From CAYQAE01 sp964415445 [NCBI: uncultured archaeon] (GTDB lineage: Archaea > CAYQAE01), in the NCBI GenBank assembly GCA_964415445.1, contig CAYQAE010000097.1, positions 1-6,361 of the forward strand: a DNA stretch of 6,361 nt. Reading direction: 5' to 3'. The translations under genes were made by a program, and so were the position numbers. A model generated the notes under the pieces. It had not been told where the DNA came from and did not search any database. It saw nothing but the letters and a program-made list of their open reading frames with translations. Of the stretch, positions 5,416 through 6,361 are shown piece by piece. The stretch's first letter is position 1; the number at the start of each line of letters is the position of its first letter.

Positions 5416-5583
5416 TTAAAATTGTCTAAATACTTCTATAAATTTCATACGCATTGTGGTTTTGCATTTTTTGCATCTGTGATACATATGTTTTGGCACT
5501 GCATCTGGATCCAATGATAATTCTCCAACTTCTCTTTTATATCTTTTTTCACACTCAGGACACTCTAGGATGATTATACCCAT
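5416..5583 (-). CDS. 55-residue zinc-ribbon protein
   Basis: A short gene read on the - strand from ATG (5583-5581) to TAA (5418-5416). The protein starts MGIIILECPECEKRYKREVG and has two Cys pairs, CPEC (8-11) and CKKC (37-40), the spacing of a classic four-Cys zinc ribbon. Between them is an acidic-to-polar loop with LDPDAVP, and a basic-hydrophobic tail (KTTMRMKFIEVFRQF) follows. A strong ribosome binding site, AGGAG, lies 10 bases before the ATG inside the upstream gene, and the first 10 bases overlap the end of that gene (the TAA of the zincin gene is within ATGGGTATAA). This implies translational coupling and a shared transcript. The function is unknown; such small ribbons often bind nucleic acid or a partner protein. 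Cys spacing, varied codons and the ribosome binding site make the gene call strong despite its length. Confidence 0.85.
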   Translation of the reverse strand: MGIIILECPECEKRYKREVGELSLDPDAVPKHMYHRCKKCKTTMRMKFIEVFRQF

Positions 5584-6361
5584 TTTTTTAAATCTCCTAT
5601 ATTTTTTTTGCTAAATACTTGTATTTTATTACCTAAACATTCTTTAATTTCTTTTGGTAGTCTAAATCCACCATCATCTGATATAGATAGAGAAATTTGT
5701 CCACTATTTTTGAATTTTTTTACTATTTTAGCATGAAGTTCAGTATCCACATTATCAAGTAGAATTATTAGATTTTTTCCACCCCACAGAAGATCAATTT
5801 TATCTAAGTTTAGCTCATCTGGAAGGTATAGATATCCATCTTTGACTTCTAAATCATAGTTTTTGTAATTTTGGGTAATTGTTTCGATTTTTTTGTGGAT
5901 TATATTTTCCATCTCATAGAAAAAATCTTCTTTGTGAAGTTCAAATCTATCATGTGCTTCTTCATGTGATATAAGTGGAATTAATAGAGATCTTATAACT
6001 TCAGTATTGTATACTGATTTTAAGATTATTTTATTTTGGGGAGAGTTTATATTAAATACAATATATTTTTTCCCCTCTTCTGTGTGGTTTGCAGCAACAA
6101 AAGAATCTTGTCTAAATTCTCCAAATCTTATCTCATAGCTTGAGAGTGAATTTGCAACTTCTAAAAATAGTTTTTCCTCTTGGCCTAATTCATCTTGTTC
6201 AAATATTTTTGTAGGGATAGGTTTTTCAATGGGTAGATCTGAAAACCAAGGCATATCTACTCCATAATTATTTAGAATAACTCTACATATTGATTCTACA
6301 CTTCTTCTTTGGGGTATTTTTGCCACAATATAACCTTGGGCTTTGGCAATATCAGCTTCGA
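5574..6361 (-). CDS. Zincin-like protein with HEEAH motif, start beyond the window
   Basis: The C-terminal part of a protein of unknown family. A GTG at 6326 could open a 250-residue protein, but the same frame stays open for 11 more codons to the window edge, reading EADIAKAQGYI and then Val for the GTG. No TATA-like box lies about 25 bases before the GTG, so the gene probably continues to the right and this is a 5'-partial copy; a weak AAGGT before the GTG leaves some doubt. Counting from the GTG, SHEEAHDRF (120-128) carries a HExxH zinc-protease motif with His121, Glu122 and His125, and Glu138 or Glu140 in FFYEMENI could be the third ligand. It follows a hydrophobic helix (IRSLLIPLI), as in zincin active-site helices. 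The last 95 residues form a separate alpha/beta region (NLIILLDNVD). No membrane segment is visible. It overlaps the zinc-ribbon gene by 10 bases. Peptidase activity is inferred from the motif only. Confidence 0.75.
   Translation of the reverse strand, partial: EADIAKAQGYIVAKIPQRRSVESICRVILNNYGVDMPWFSDLPIEKPIPTKIFEQDELGQEEKLFLEVANSLSSYEIRFGEFRQDSFVAANHTEEGKKYIVFNINSPQNKIILKSVYNTEVIRSLLIPLISHEEAHDRFELHKEDFFYEMENIIHKKIETITQNYKNYDLEVKDGYLYLPDELNLDKIDLLWGGKNLIILLDNVDTELHAKIVKKFKNSGQISLSISDDGGFRLPKEIKECLGNKIQVFSKKNIGDLKKWV
5594..5598 (-). promoter_or_regulatory. Ribosome binding site of the 55-residue zinc-ribbon gene
   Basis: On the - strand AGGAG is 10 bases before the ATG at 5583, embedded in the last codons of the zincin gene. 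It decides the start and shows that this gene is translated from an internal site of a longer mRNA. Confidence 0.7.

Overview
The window looks like chromosomal DNA of an AT-rich archaeon. Three observations point that way. Several genes have TATA-like boxes (TTTAAATA, TATATATT, TTTTAAATATATTA) about 25 to 28 bases before their start codons, the spacing expected of leaderless archaeal transcripts. Coding regions are followed by T-tracts. The protein set (a PEP synthase, a KaiC-like domain, a ribbon-helix-helix regulator and several small zinc-ribbon-like proteins) is typical of archaea. The lineage cannot be fixed from this sequence; AT-rich Nitrososphaerota or methanogens are possible but only guesses. 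No rRNA, tRNA, insertion sequence or CRISPR array was seen.

Layout. Positions 1-217 are a leader with an inverted repeat, a TATA-like box and a ribosome binding site. Positions 218-3121 (+) hold an unusually long phosphoenolpyruvate synthase with all main catalytic residues. Convergent to it is a 128-residue Cys-rich protein (3132-3518, -). A 67-bp divergent promoter region separates that gene from a degenerate KaiC/RecA-like protein (3586-4122, +), whose natural C-terminus appears to continue in the +1 frame to 4189. Then come two small + strand genes: an 87-residue protein with nine cysteines (4362-4625) and a 72-residue ribbon-helix-helix DNA-binding protein (4734-4952).

Positions 4953-5415 separate convergent genes and hold no recognisable protein gene. 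They do contain an imperfect direct repeat (5014-5043 and 5071-5099) with alternative hairpins ending in T-tracts, a G-rich patch, and a cluster of ATTATACATA-type repeats. On the - strand, a HEEAH zinc-metallopeptidase-like protein runs in from beyond the right edge (5574-6361). It overlaps by 10 bases a 55-residue zinc-ribbon protein (5416-5583), so the two are probably translationally coupled.

How the genes relate. PEP synthase makes PEP from pyruvate for gluconeogenesis. The others look like small regulatory or structural factors: three separate Cys-rich proteins, an apparently ATPase-dead KaiC homologue and a ribbon-helix-helix repressor type. Apart from the zincin/zinc-ribbon pair, each gene seems to have its own promoter, so the window is better read as a set of small independent units than as one operon. 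No complete known defence or mobile system was identified.
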